Assembly (NCBI RefSeq): GCF_000246855.1
Contig: NC_016609.1
Coordinates: 4,216,001 to 4,280,000, forward strand
DNA length: 64,000 nucleotides
DNA from: Niastella koreensis GR20-10
GTDB taxonomy: Bacteria; Bacteroidota; Bacteroidia; Chitinophagales; Chitinophagaceae
Direction: 5' to 3'
Shown here: positions 35,253 through 44,640 of the stretch, piece by piece
Position numbering within the stretch: position 1 is the first letter of the stretch
How the letters are laid out: the number at the start of each line of letters is the position of its first letter
Made by a program: the position numbers and the translations under genes
The notes under the pieces: model-generated
The model's input: the letters and a program-made list of their open reading frames with translations, nothing else
What the model was told of the DNA's origin: nothing
Databases searched by the model: none

Positions 35253-37493
35253 TTATACTATCTTATAAGTTTCAACAAACTCCTTTTGTCCAATCCTGTA
35301 AACCTCGTTTTTAGCAAGAGGGATTACAAGATAGTCGTCCAGTCGCAACGCCTGACTTTCATGCCAAGGAGCCTCGATGTAGATAGGGTTGGAGGGATTG
35401 TCGATCAATTGTTGTAAGCCTTCCAGCTTAAAGGCAGCAATATTTCCTGCAGTCAGTTGAATGGCGTATACCCTTGCTTTTTGATTTGGAACGTAATAAT
35501 TCTCTTTTTCATGAATATACCTGTCTTGAAACTTGTCGGGTTTTACTATATACTCTTCTTTGATTTTGGTATCATTTTGCAAAACATAGTCGCCCACAGA
35601 GGTAATATTCGAAGTTTCCCTGCCATCACTTGTCCAGGATACAATCTGTTCGCCGCCAGCGGAAATCCTGGCCCAAACTCCTTTTGTTTTTTGATATAAT
35701 CGGCCTTTGGCTTGAATTTTTTGAATAAAGAACAGTAACAGATCTTCCTGTTTTAATGTTTGCGGATAAAAAGTATCGGAGAGATAACTGGCGCTTTTAT
35801 CGTACAAAGTAGAGGATATCTTTTTTCTCATGTAGCGCGAAAAAAATTTTAATAACCATCCTACGACGATATTGATGCTCTTTCCGGCCTTTTGTATTGC
35901 AGGATAGCTGGCATTGACCACTTTTTCAATTCGTTTCTTAATTAATTTATTTGCCGTAGCAAGTTCGGTACTGGTAAGTCCGTTATACTGTGGCGTTTCA
36001 ATTTCGTCTTCACTATTCAGGCGTAAAAGGTCCGGAATCAGTGGCATTCTCCACAATTCGGGAACATCTGCTTTTCCATAGTTTATGTTATATCGCCATT
36101 TTATAAATTGTTCCTCTGTAATATTATAATTCGTGATCTGTCTATATTTTTCGAGACTCTCACCAAAATAAAACCGCAGAAAGGCTTGGCAATTCTTTCT
36201 TCCCAACTGGTAATCGTGCTCCCTGAATTCCTTTTTAAAAAATCCTGAAAATCCTTCTATCAGTCCACATGCCAAAAAATAAAATTTTCGTTTGATAGGA
36301 TAAATTAAATACCGCTTGTGCTCCATCTCTAATCCATTAAGCAGGTCTTCTTGCTTAAACATCGATTGGTTCCTAAAAGCTTTGACGATCTTTTTTGCCT
36401 GCTCCAGCAAGGTATATTCTTTAGGTTCGCAGTATTCGTCCCGTTTGGCGGCATTGGTTACAGTAGGGAACGGATCGATCAGGATCATATAGTTTTCATC
36501 GTCTGGATGGTATTCTTTTTTTTTGCAATCCAGTATCCGCATGGTGGTACCGATGGGTTCATTGTTGATAGCACCTCCGTCTACAGCATTGAAGACATAA
36601 TTTTTATCCTCCGGCAATTTCAGATTTACGTTCATGTTAGAGTGAAGCTTAAGCCTGTTTTTGAAGTCTTCAAAAAACATCCTGTTTACTACAATCTTTC
36701 TGTTGGACAAACCAAATGGAAATGCCCCTGTGGCCTTTGCTGCTACAGCTAAATGACCTTTTGTGGCTTCTGTTATTATTTCTGCAGGATAGTCTATAAA
36801 TAACGATTGGCCTTTAAACTGGTAGTGAAGGAAGCCGCTATGCATTTTCAGTACATTGCACGTAGGGTTATTGGAATCAATGTTGGAAAAACGAATATCG
36901 ATTGGTATCCCTTCAAGGTTCGTTATTGAGAGCAGCACACTAACATATTCGCTTACGTATTTTGGTGGATTAAACTGGATATTCCTAGGGATTGCTTTTT
37001 CGGCGATCCTGTCTATGGGCGCAGAATTTAGTAATGACTTCATATTGTTCAATGGCATCACATCGTCGGTATTCATCAGTTTTTTAAAAGTTGAACCCTT
37101 TTCATCATCAGCCATATTGACCCATACATCATATAGTTTGGTAGGCGTATCCAATGCATCTGGGATGTTGTAATTCCTGGCAATTATATCGTTGTTCTTT
37201 TTAGTGTAGTAAGAGCCATCATTAAATGAATAGGCCAATACGGCTGCCGTCATTCCTCCGGCGGAGGCGCCACTTAGCACTTCAATTACCACGTTGTGCA
37301 AGGGCACCAGCTTTTCCATCTCTGTTAATGCCTCTCCCTGATTGAGCTTTCGTTGGATCTGCTCTTTCTTTTGCTGCCAGCGCTCAAGTGTTTCAATAAG
37401 ATAGTCAACCACACCGGCGGTGTAAGCGCCTGCAGAAACGGCGCCTGCCATACAAATGCCGAGTCTGATTGCCTTTGGGTTATCAGTAGCCAT
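35253..37493 (-). CDS. Patatin-like phospholipase (large, DUF3376-type)
   Basis: 746 residues. Predicted lipid acyl hydrolase. The oxyanion loop GICMAGAVSAGAYTAG is at residues 12-28, the nucleophile elbow GASAGG at 75-80 (Ser77), and the catalytic Asp in NAVDGGAINNEP near 305. The long C-terminal region (400-746) is of unknown role and ends in a small beta domain. Large patatins of this kind in defence islands are likely membrane-degrading effectors; no CD-NTase is beside it, so the trigger is unknown. The upstream neighbour (37597-38243) is a broken DUF4062 gene. Confidence 0.87.
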   Translation of the reverse strand: MATDNPKAIRLGICMAGAVSAGAYTAGVVDYLIETLERWQQKKEQIQRKLNQGEALTEMEKLVPLHNVVIEVLSGASAGGMTAAVLAYSFNDGSYYTKKNNDIIARNYNIPDALDTPTKLYDVWVNMADDEKGSTFKKLMNTDDVMPLNNMKSLLNSAPIDRIAEKAIPRNIQFNPPKYVSEYVSVLLSITNLEGIPIDIRFSNIDSNNPTCNVLKMHSGFLHYQFKGQSLFIDYPAEIITEATKGHLAVAAKATGAFPFGLSNRKIVVNRMFFEDFKNRLKLHSNMNVNLKLPEDKNYVFNAVDGGAINNEPIGTTMRILDCKKKEYHPDDENYMILIDPFPTVTNAAKRDEYCEPKEYTLLEQAKKIVKAFRNQSMFKQEDLLNGLEMEHKRYLIYPIKRKFYFLACGLIEGFSGFFKKEFREHDYQLGRKNCQAFLRFYFGESLEKYRQITNYNITEEQFIKWRYNINYGKADVPELWRMPLIPDLLRLNSEDEIETPQYNGLTSTELATANKLIKKRIEKVVNASYPAIQKAGKSINIVVGWLLKFFSRYMRKKISSTLYDKSASYLSDTFYPQTLKQEDLLLFFIQKIQAKGRLYQKTKGVWARISAGGEQIVSWTSDGRETSNITSVGDYVLQNDTKIKEEYIVKPDKFQDRYIHEKENYYVPNQKARVYAIQLTAGNIAAFKLEGLQQLIDNPSNPIYIEAPWHESQALRLDDYLVIPLAKNEVYRIGQKEFVETYKIV

Positions 37494-37596
37494 ATATTAG
37501 AGTTTTGGTATGTAAATGTGTAGATTAACTTCTATTCTTTTTCGGCAAAGCGAATCCTGAGATTAAAATTCCTTGGCTTTGCCGTACCTTTTACAA

Positions 37597-38243
37597 ATTA
37601 TATTTTGCCGCCCGAAATACGGGAACTTATTTCCTTGATCATTTCTATTATCCGCTGCGCTTCCGCCTGATCTTCCGTAAAATAATATCCCACATATGTT
37701 TGAGGCACGTTATCTGTTTCGGAAGCTTCAACCGTATATACTTATTCTCGTAATTTCTTTATTATGCGTGTAATGATGTCGGCGTATTTAGCCACATAGC
37801 CCAGATAGATGCGGGGCAGCTACAGGAGGGAAACCACAGGTATCAATACACCCTTTTAAAAGTGGGTCGTCACTTTTAAAAATTATTATATTCTTTTTAA
37901 AACTATTAGCCGTAGCATATTCATGTTCGGTATAGGAAATACGGTTTGTATTTTTAACAGCGTTATTATATATCGATCCATATCTTTCCCCCATCAGCAA
38001 AAGGTAATAGTCGCAGCTGGTTACATCAGCTTCTATGCGGTCCCAAACCAATTCTGAGGTTTGCACTGCCGTTTCGGCTCGTATCAACTCAAAAAAAGGT
38101 GTAAACGAGTCCCTGGCAATGGTTTCAATAATGGCGTTCCTATATTTTTGTAAATGGCCAAAGGTTGACGATAGATATATTTTTATTTTTTTTAGCTTCA
38201 TTGAAAACACGTTTTGCCCTAGTGCCATATTAGTGAAATTCAT
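37597..38243 (-). pseudogene. DUF4062 gene, truncated and frameshifted
   Basis: From 38201 or 38243 the frame reads KIKIYLSSTFGHLQKYRNAIIETI...SCDYYLLLMGERYGSIY...SYTEHEYATA, a clear DUF4062 (TIR-like, NLR-associated) domain. At about 37800 the frame breaks; neighbouring frames continue with YVAKYADIITRIIKKLRE and then YTVEASETDNVPQTYVGYYF to a stop at 37597. DUF4062 usually heads STAND-NTPase defence proteins, so most of the gene has been lost or this was a short form. Confidence 0.7.
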
Positions 38244-38459
38244 TTTGATAAAAACAAGTGTTTTTCACGTATTTTATTTGGCAATTTTTATTTAAAGATG
38301 GAAGCGACAGTGGTTATATTCGAAGCCTGGTAAATGGGTGAAGCTATGATGATGGATATTTATGATAGGGTGGCAAGTTTAATTAGATGGACAAAAAGAA
38401 AAAGGTGTTTTGACGGTATTTGAATACCATCAAAATCGTTACATTGTAACCGCTTATTT

Positions 38460-39185
38460 ATGGTTCTCAATTCCTATCAATCGCTATCTGCTCAATCCTT
38501 AATCACTAATTTGGATTTCAGGAAGAGTATGCTCTGCTTTGAGAAGATCTACCTTGACGAAGAAAACCTAAATAGAGAAATCAGAAAGCTCTTCAATATA
38601 AAAAATCTTGACAAAAAATACTTGATCAGGTATAGGCAGATAGAAGAAGTTATTGATTATCTGATTGATAAAAATATTTTATTTTTTTGTAATCCACTTA
38701 AGGAATTCATGGATGCTGAAATGGATCCCAAAACGCGCAATAAAGTGCAGGAGATAAAAAAAAGCAGTGAACTAAACGCTTTTCTTGACGAAATCAATAA
38801 AATAACCGACCCATTTGAGTTCCTGTACGATATGGCCGGTGTTGCAGATGTTGAAGCCTTTCTTGCTTTTAATTCACGGAGCCATGACCTACAGACATAC
38901 TGGTGTGCAAAAATCCAGTCGCAATTATTCAACAGGAAAATCTGTACAGTAGGAGCGGACGGCAATATAGTTGCCAAACGTGAGGACATTTATTGGACTG
39001 GACTTAGCCAGGTATACAAAATGATTAAACAGCCCTCACTGGACATGGATTATGAACACCTTTTAGCACTTCGGAATCTGGATCTCTTCAATTTTATATT
39101 GGAATATAACCCTCAATTAGATCAATATCGAACAACACCACCGACCGACGTCCTTTTAGAAAGAATAAATGAACGGATTTCATGA
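38460..39185 (+). CDS. Hypothetical protein, first gene of a two-gene operon
   Basis: 241 residues, soluble and mostly helical, with no signal peptide. The N-terminus reads LNSYQSLSAQSLITNLDFRKSMLCFEKIYLDEENLN, which looks like a metal-free enzyme or sensor start; the middle has KILFFCNPLKEFMDAEMD. No domain recognised. The stop overlaps the start of the next gene by four bases (ATGA), so the two are translationally coupled and probably act together. Divergent from the DUF4062 remnant and located within the defence-type island, which makes a defence or conflict role likely but unproven. Confidence 0.75.
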   Translation: MVLNSYQSLSAQSLITNLDFRKSMLCFEKIYLDEENLNREIRKLFNIKNLDKKYLIRYRQIEEVIDYLIDKNILFFCNPLKEFMDAEMDPKTRNKVQEIKKSSELNAFLDEINKITDPFEFLYDMAGVADVEAFLAFNSRSHDLQTYWCAKIQSQLFNRKICTVGADGNIVAKREDIYWTGLSQVYKMIKQPSLDMDYEHLLALRNLDLFNFILEYNPQLDQYRTTPPTDVLLERINERIS

Positions 39186-40339
39186 AACGCGGAAACAGCA
39201 TATCAATTGTTACAAGTTGTGGGTTTATAATTACTGCTACTTTCTGGCATGATTATATTTACGTATATGCAGTGGGGATATTTATTTGGTTTTCTGTGTT
39301 CACGATGAGCCCATCGAGGAAAATAAAACTAAAGTTCAAAAAAAAGTATTTGGGTTATAAAAAAGCATATAAGGCTTCAGTTGAGTTGTTCAACAGTATT
39401 CGCGAAGGGAATCGGGAGGTATCGACTATCATACGACAAAAAATTAATTATAATTTACGCAGCGGGTTTATTATTATTTCGACATTTATCCTGGCTTATT
39501 TGATCGTCGTTAAGATATTCGATTCAGTGCCGCCTTTTATATGGGGGGCTTCCCTTACAGTAATTTTACTTTTCTTAAACTCTTGGTTTTTAAAATTGAT
39601 TCCTAATCTCTATTATACAAAAGGGCTAAATTATCCTTTTAACAAAAGCTTGCGTTTCCTGTGCTATTGTTACCATAACCAGATCCAATTTGGTCTTTTC
39701 TTAAGAGATTTTTCATCTGAAAGATGGAAGTCTTCGGAATCCTTATTCAACCGGAAATTCGATAGTGGCTCTGTTTCAAAGTCCTTTAGCCAAAAAAATG
39801 TAAGTGAATTGATCAACGAACCCTTTTTCAATATCTCAATGTATCTGCCGGTGTTCGGCCTATGTAATAAAAGAGATTTAAATCCACCAAGCTATGTCAT
39901 TCCCTTATGCTCTAAAGAAAAGGATTGGTTTTCAATTGTAGAGAAGTTGATAACTGATGCGGAGCTGATCATCATTGCCAGTAATCAAACATCCTGGGGA
40001 CTCAGAAAAGAATTGAGATTAATTCAGGAGCGTAATTTACAAAATAAAACGATCTTCATCACGGATGAACTATACTTTATGCAGCGATATCTCGAACCGT
40101 ATCGACTTCCGCATATAATCACTCTCGATAAATTCCTTAACAATATTCATTTCCTTCATATGGGCAAGTATATAAATAAAGGAAGTTTTGGTATACCCTT
40201 AATCAATTTATTAATGTCTAGAGGTATTGAAGAGATACAAGGGATATCCAGTTTAAGATATTACCCCGCCAAACCTGCACCGTTGCATTTCCGAGTTTTT
40301 TATCGCATAGCCGCGATTTTTCACAAATCAGATGATTAG
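39182..40339 (+). CDS. Membrane protein with a TIR-like C-terminal domain
   Basis: 385 residues. Two hydrophobic helices near 10-42 and two more near 92-140 anchor it. The C-terminal 150 residues are soluble: WFSIVEKLITDAELIIIASN...WGLRKELRLIQERNLQNKTIFITDE. The pattern of strand, ASN-turn, RKEL and KTIFI resembles TIR-like or other Rossmann-like effector domains, with the Glu in RKEL at the place of the TIR catalytic residue. The gene is coupled to the 241-residue partner by ATGA overlap. A plausible design is a membrane-anchored effector with a cytosolic sensor. Confidence in the gene is high, in the role low. Confidence 0.75.
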   Translation: MKRGNSISIVTSCGFIITATFWHDYIYVYAVGIFIWFSVFTMSPSRKIKLKFKKKYLGYKKAYKASVELFNSIREGNREVSTIIRQKINYNLRSGFIIISTFILAYLIVVKIFDSVPPFIWGASLTVILLFLNSWFLKLIPNLYYTKGLNYPFNKSLRFLCYCYHNQIQFGLFLRDFSSERWKSSESLFNRKFDSGSVSKSFSQKNVSELINEPFFNISMYLPVFGLCNKRDLNPPSYVIPLCSKEKDWFSIVEKLITDAELIIIASNQTSWGLRKELRLIQERNLQNKTIFITDELYFMQRYLEPYRLPHIITLDKFLNNIHFLHMGKYINKGSFGIPLINLLMSRGIEEIQGISSLRYYPAKPAPLHFRVFYRIAAIFHKSDD

Positions 40340-40403
40340 ACTTCCCATTAGGTGGGCATTTTTAATACCCTGGCGCGTCTCCTTACTGAAAAATCTTTTT
40401 AAA

Positions 40404-40923
40404 CCCATTAAATATGTGTTCGTAAGAAGGATGCTCGGGCATCACCGGAAAATTTATTAGTAATCCGGTGATTTTAAAAGGCTTGCAGATCACGCACAGT
40501 ACAAACGAAACCACCTTTGATTTAAACTCCCCCGATGGCAAAACTATTAAACGTGTCATCAAGTCTGTAGCTGGTACAAACGCCGATAACCTTCCCTGGT
40601 AGTTGTAAAAAACAGGCCGCTTTCTCACCAGATGGAGAACTATTACTGGTACGCATACAATCCGGGAAACGGCATCCTTTATTTTAACTACAATAATTGC
40701 AAGGAACAGTAAAGGAAAATTGATCGTTCTAATTGGCAAGCTAACCTTCTCATCGGCTATAATGAATGCGATCGAACTTAAACGGGGCACCAATGCCATA
40801 TTGGTAGGCGAACCAACCAGCGGCAGTGTGAATCACTATGGGGAAGTAAGGGCCTTCAGGTTACCTCATACTAAAATTATCATTGGCTATTCTACCAGGG
40901 TAAGCCTTCAACTAGCCCCATGA
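40404..40923 (+). pseudogene. S41 peptidase remnant
   Basis: The readable end is GKLIVLIGKLTFSSAIMNAIELKRGTNAILVGEPTSGSVNHYGEVRAF (40711-40920), a match to the C-terminal catalytic part of S41 tail-specific proteases with the FSSA serine motif. Upstream, scraps in other frames (YYWYAYNPGNGILYFNYNNC) extend it back to about 40640 with several frameshifts and stops. Clearly dead. Confidence 0.65.
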
Positions 40924-40979
40924 TTGAATCTCTGTATTGAACGAGTATGTTTGCCGCTCACCAAAAAAAGAGATTAAAG

Positions 40980-41303
40980 ATGGAGCAAACAGAAAAAAAG
41001 ACCAGGGTATCCATACTCAGCAGAGATCAATACCTTCAGTTGTTTAGGGAATATGCAAAAACACCTAATCAATCAGTGAAGGAGTTCTGCGGTAAGCATG
41101 GTATCAACAGATTTGTATTTTATTATTATCGAAGTCGTTACCAGTCTCCCATGCAAACTGCTAAAAAAGCAGTGACAAGCAGTTTTATCGCCATTACGGC
41201 GCCCGTACAAAAAGAAACATCACCACCATTGTTTGCAGAAGCGAAGGGTATCAAAATTTATCAGCCTGTAACGGCTGAATATCTTAAAACCCTTGTATCA
41301 TGA
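40980..41303 (+). CDS. tnpA: IS66 accessory protein TnpA
   Basis: About 107 residues from ATG 40980 (MEQTEKKTRVSILSRDQYLQL). A helix-turn-helix reads TPNQSVKEFCGKHGINRFVFYYYRSRYQ. This small DNA-binding protein is the first gene of IS66 elements. Appears intact, unlike the rest of the element; its stop overlaps the tnpB start by four bases. Confidence 0.75.
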   Translation: MEQTEKKTRVSILSRDQYLQLFREYAKTPNQSVKEFCGKHGINRFVFYYYRSRYQSPMQTAKKAVTSSFIAITAPVQKETSPPLFAEAKGIKIYQPVTAEYLKTLVS

Positions 41304-41545
41304 GCGCTATTGCATTACTAACTGATCATCACTGCTATTTTTTATATTCCCGTTTTATCAATATACAGAAGTCATTTGATTGCTTGTGTGGTATAGTCCG
41401 TAATGAACTGGGCAAGACTGTAAATGATAAGGATATCTTTATCTTCTTTAATAAGCGGTGTATCCATGTTAAACTATTACTGCAGAGCAAGATGGTTACT
41501 CAGCAACGCCCGCAAAATACAAAAGGAGCACATACGGGTAGTTAA
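41300..41545 (+). pseudogene. tnpB: IS66 TnpB, 5' part only
   Basis: Reads CYFLYSRFINIQKSFDCLCGIVRNELGKTV...FIFFNKRCIHVKLL, the first 60 residues of TnpB (normally about 115). The sequence then passes into tnpC material in another frame, so an internal deletion joined the two genes. Confidence 0.7.
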
Positions 41546-41855
41546 AACCATTGAACCTAAAAAGCGTGGCGGTCGCCATGATTTTCCTAAAGGGTTAGAA
41601 GAACAGATCATTATCCTGGATGCGGATGATAAGCCTGCAAATGCCAGATGTATTGGACATGTTGATCAACGGCAGTTGGCCTGCGATCCTATGCGGTTGT
41701 ATATTAAGGTCAATAGGCGGTTGGTATATATGGTACCTAGGGATACAAAAGACCTGCAAATCATCCTTGAATACCTGGTAAAAGTCGGGTTGCTTCTACT
41801 TGTAAAAAGCAAATGTCTGTTTACAAGTCGGTGGGTCAAATGGAATAATATTTAA
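41462..41855 (+). pseudogene. tnpC: IS66 TnpC transposase, N-terminal fragment
   Basis: Reads WLLSNARKIQKEHIRVVKTIEPKKRGGRHDFPKGLEEQIIILDADD and CDPMRLYIKVNRRLVYM, the N-terminal leucine-rich and helix domains of TnpC. The DDE catalytic domain is absent. Confidence 0.65.
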
Positions 41856-41889
41856 GAATAACTCTTGCTGCATACGCTAAAACATTTCG

Positions 41890-42796
41890 TTACGAAATAG
41901 CCTGCTTAATCAGGCTCATGATGTATTCTAAGTTTTTATCATTGTCAACCTGTATTTGATAATCGCCATTGCCCCAATGCCCTTTTTCACTTACATCTTC
42001 CATGATATTTTAGGGTCGTCCAGCTTGCCTTTTTTCAGGTTGATCCAGAGTTTTATTGACTTTTTTAGAATGGTGATATCTGTGTGATATTTTTGCCCTT
42101 TTTAAATGCGATGTAATCTTTTTTGGGCTGTACCTCTATACCATCGCTCAAGTTAAGAATGGCGGTTTTGAATTTGAAATACAATTCCTGAACATCTTCT
42201 GAAACCCTGTTTGTGTGGTCTTCTTCGGTGTACACTTTTATTTCATCGGAAACCGTTTTGAGTGCTTCTTTATTTTGCGTTAAAGGTTTTATACTTTCGG
42301 CTGCATTTGATTTTTTGATTGGACTGATAATGACGGTATCATTATCAAATTGCTTTACTTCCCACAACTCAATGGCTATTTCTTTAAAATTAGTTGCTTG
42401 TATTTGGTTATCGGTAAAACCGGTAGAAACAAAAGCTACCCTTGTTTGACTCCAGTCAACATCTTCTCTTTTGAGATTTTGTTTCAGGCTTTCATTGTAT
42501 TCTACAATAAAGTCGGCTTTGTTTTCTAGCATCAGGCTTAAATAGGTAAAGCCCTGGTCAACTACGCTGATGTTTTTATCTCTCTTGTATTCAATAATTA
42601 TAAATGCACCGCTTTGCTTATCAAAAGCCAGTGTGTCTATCCGTTTGTTTTTTATGGTGAACTCACTTTTAACCAGTTCCAAACCCATGATGGAAAAGAT
42701 GTTGACTTCAAACAGCTTTTGAATATCCTTCTCCAACTTAAAGGGTTTTTCTTTTACTTCTTTGAGTTTGCCTGTATAGTTGATGTATAGTATCAT
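41890..42796 (-). pseudogene. DUF5655 protein with nuclease-like N-terminus, frameshifted at the end
   Basis: The frame 42796-42065 (243 residues) holds a PD-(D/E)XK-like N-terminus: LELVKSEFTIKNKRIDTLAFD, then FIIIEYKRDKN, with D...E.K spacing of NucS-like nucleases. The C-terminal DUF5655 domain starts with LYFKFKTAILNLSDGIEVQPKKDYIAFKKGKNI. There the frame shifts: the other frames continue with KLWINLKKGKLDDPK and then EDVSEKGHWGNGDYQIQVDNDKNLEYIMSLIKQAI to a stop at 41890. Two frameshifts in the last 60 residues. The N-terminal domain is intact and may still be made. It is next to hsdS, on the same strand. Confidence 0.72.
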
Positions 42797-42811
42797 ACTT
42801 GGTTTCGGGTT

Positions 42812-44227
42812 TTATTTGCTAATTAGCATTTGCTCTACTTTTTGTTTGGCCTCGAAAAGTATTTCAGCAGCTTGTTCTTTGAGTCTGTTCGCTGAGTTGA
42901 AAATATTAGCGACATGGTTAACAATTGTTTTTTGTGTACCAATATTTGGAACAGGGATTTTAATTGATTTCAATAATTCAAGACCTATTCCGGATTGATT
43001 ATTCCAATTTGTGCAAAGTGAGTAAAAGACTTTGTGTTTTTGATAAGAATTAAGTACCATCCATAAAAACTCAGGCAACACTTTTTCCTTCTTTACTTTA
43101 ATCACAGTAATATGGTTTGAATATAGCATTGATTTATTTTCTGCAAACAATGCTGTTTTTCCTACTAACTCCTGACTATTAGTGTTATTAAAAAGGACAT
43201 CCCCGACTTCTAAGGGGGTAACCTTATCTAATAATGTTCTAGGTACATAAATATTTCTATCAAAAATTAACTGTCCAAATTCATCAATATTGGTAGGGCG
43301 AATTTGTATAATGCCGTCATACTCATCTGCCTGGTCTTGCCTTCCTACTCCAAAGCCAGACTTTAATGAAATTGTTAAACTCCCGATTGCAAGGCTTTCA
43401 TAAACACCAGAGGAGAAGTAACTTAAATCTGAATTGTAAAATAATGGATCTAATCTGCCACCTACCACCTCACTGAATTTTGCTGTAAATATTCTATCCT
43501 GTAAGGTGTTGTTTTGCTCGGGTAATGAAATGCCTAACTCTTTTAAAATATAGGTGTCAATACTTTCTAAAATGGCTTTTGCTTCGGCCTCTTTTTGCTT
43601 ATTTATGTTGAATGCTTTTGAAAATACTTTGACAATTTCATTTTGGATTTTAATTGATGGAATAGGTGGAATGTATAAAGACCCAACCCTATCTAAACCC
43701 AGCTTAGGTAACGTTGTTTGAATATAGTTAAGTTGAATTTGCTTTTGAATTAATGGACTTTGCAATAAAATAAATAGATATTCTGGTAGAACAGTCTTGT
43801 CTTTTAATGTGATTTTAGCGCAGTTTTCTGTTAGGATAATATTTTCATCTGTTTCAATGTTCATTAATGCAACTTTGCCGACTGTCGCTCCAACTATTGC
43901 AATGAGTAAATCATTTTTGAATATTTCATATCTCTTTAAAATAGTGTACACATCTTTTGGCAGGTACTTAAAGTCGCCATAGTTTAATGTGCCATCCCTA
44001 TTAACATCACCTACTCTTAAATAACGGTAATTGGTTGGTTCATTTGAGAAGTCATATCCTTCAGGCAATCGTTTTCCGCCTGATACTCTTGCAATCTTTG
44101 AAAGCCTAATAAAATTTAAAAAGTCAAAACCTTCCTTGTAAAATGTTGCATCAAACCTGTCTTCTAATTCTGAGCGTTTGACGATAAAAATCTTATCCGT
44201 ATTAATATGTGAGGATATATTATACAT
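42812..44227 (-). CDS. hsdS: Type I restriction-modification specificity subunit S
   Basis: 471 residues from ATG 44227 (MYNISSHINTDKIFIVKRSELEDRFD). Two target-recognition domains separated by a helical linker: first ISKIARVSGG... with PEYLFILLQSPLIQKQ and IPPIPSIKIQNEIVKVF; second SLTISLKSGFGVGRQDQADEYDG with PEFLWMVLNSYQ and KIPVPNIGTQKTIVNHVANIF. It sets the DNA sequence recognised by a HsdM/HsdR complex. Neither hsdM nor hsdR is in the window, so it is an orphan here or it serves subunits encoded elsewhere. Overlaps the end of the upstream fragment by eight bases. Confidence 0.9.
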   Translation of the reverse strand: MYNISSHINTDKIFIVKRSELEDRFDATFYKEGFDFLNFIRLSKIARVSGGKRLPEGYDFSNEPTNYRYLRVGDVNRDGTLNYGDFKYLPKDVYTILKRYEIFKNDLLIAIVGATVGKVALMNIETDENIILTENCAKITLKDKTVLPEYLFILLQSPLIQKQIQLNYIQTTLPKLGLDRVGSLYIPPIPSIKIQNEIVKVFSKAFNINKQKEAEAKAILESIDTYILKELGISLPEQNNTLQDRIFTAKFSEVVGGRLDPLFYNSDLSYFSSGVYESLAIGSLTISLKSGFGVGRQDQADEYDGIIQIRPTNIDEFGQLIFDRNIYVPRTLLDKVTPLEVGDVLFNNTNSQELVGKTALFAENKSMLYSNHITVIKVKKEKVLPEFLWMVLNSYQKHKVFYSLCTNWNNQSGIGLELLKSIKIPVPNIGTQKTIVNHVANIFNSANRLKEQAAEILFEAKQKVEQMLISK

Positions 44228-44640
44228 TACCTTTATCTTCTTTTTCAACAATTAAACCAAAGTCTTTTTTTAGTATTTCCACTATATCATCATACACCAC
44301 TTGTTCTAAAGTGTGTATTGCGTCTTTTTTGTATTTCTTATACACATCGTGGTCGTAATCAAATGGCACTTTGTTTTTATCATCTTCCTGTTTAACAATA
44401 ATGATAGGCTTGTTAATACTTCTAGCATAACCCAACTCATAGGCAACATTTGGGTTGGCTGTGGTAATATCTGAAATGAATATGCGGCAGCTTTTTATTT
44501 CATTCAGCATATTTTGAATAATGTCTTTTGTTCTGCCTTCATGCTGCATGATGGGGTACAAATCTATTTTAACCTGCTTGTAATCTAGCTTTACCTTTGC
44601 TATTACTCTTTCATAAGCCTGGTTGTAGTTCGCGCTTTTT
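44220..44640 (-). pseudogene. 5'-truncated TIR-like / nucleoside-deoxyribosyltransferase-like gene
   Basis: Frame open from about 44640 to the stop at 44220. It reads YPIMQHEGRTKDIIQNMLNEIKSCRIFISDITTANPNVAYELGYARSINKPIIIV, a pattern shared by nucleoside 2-deoxyribosyltransferase-like and TIR-like STING-associated or CBASS-associated proteins (AYELGYA with a catalytic-type Glu). The start is lost where the ISAon1-type transposase sequence begins at about 44640. It directly precedes hsdS, which suggests they formed a unit. Confidence 0.65.

Larger units (their letters stand above)
40947..41855 (+). mobile_element. Decayed IS66-family element
   Basis: Contains tnpA, a tnpB 5' part fused out of frame to a tnpC 5' part, and no catalytic tnpC domain. 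No terminal inverted repeats could be matched. The order and direction are those of IS66, but an internal deletion and a 3' truncation leave it inactive. Confidence 0.8.

Noticed and set aside
40383..40799. 138-codon minus-strand frame with hydrophobic segments
   Set aside because: Opposite the S41 peptidase remnant, whose plus-strand translation has real motifs; the minus frame has none.
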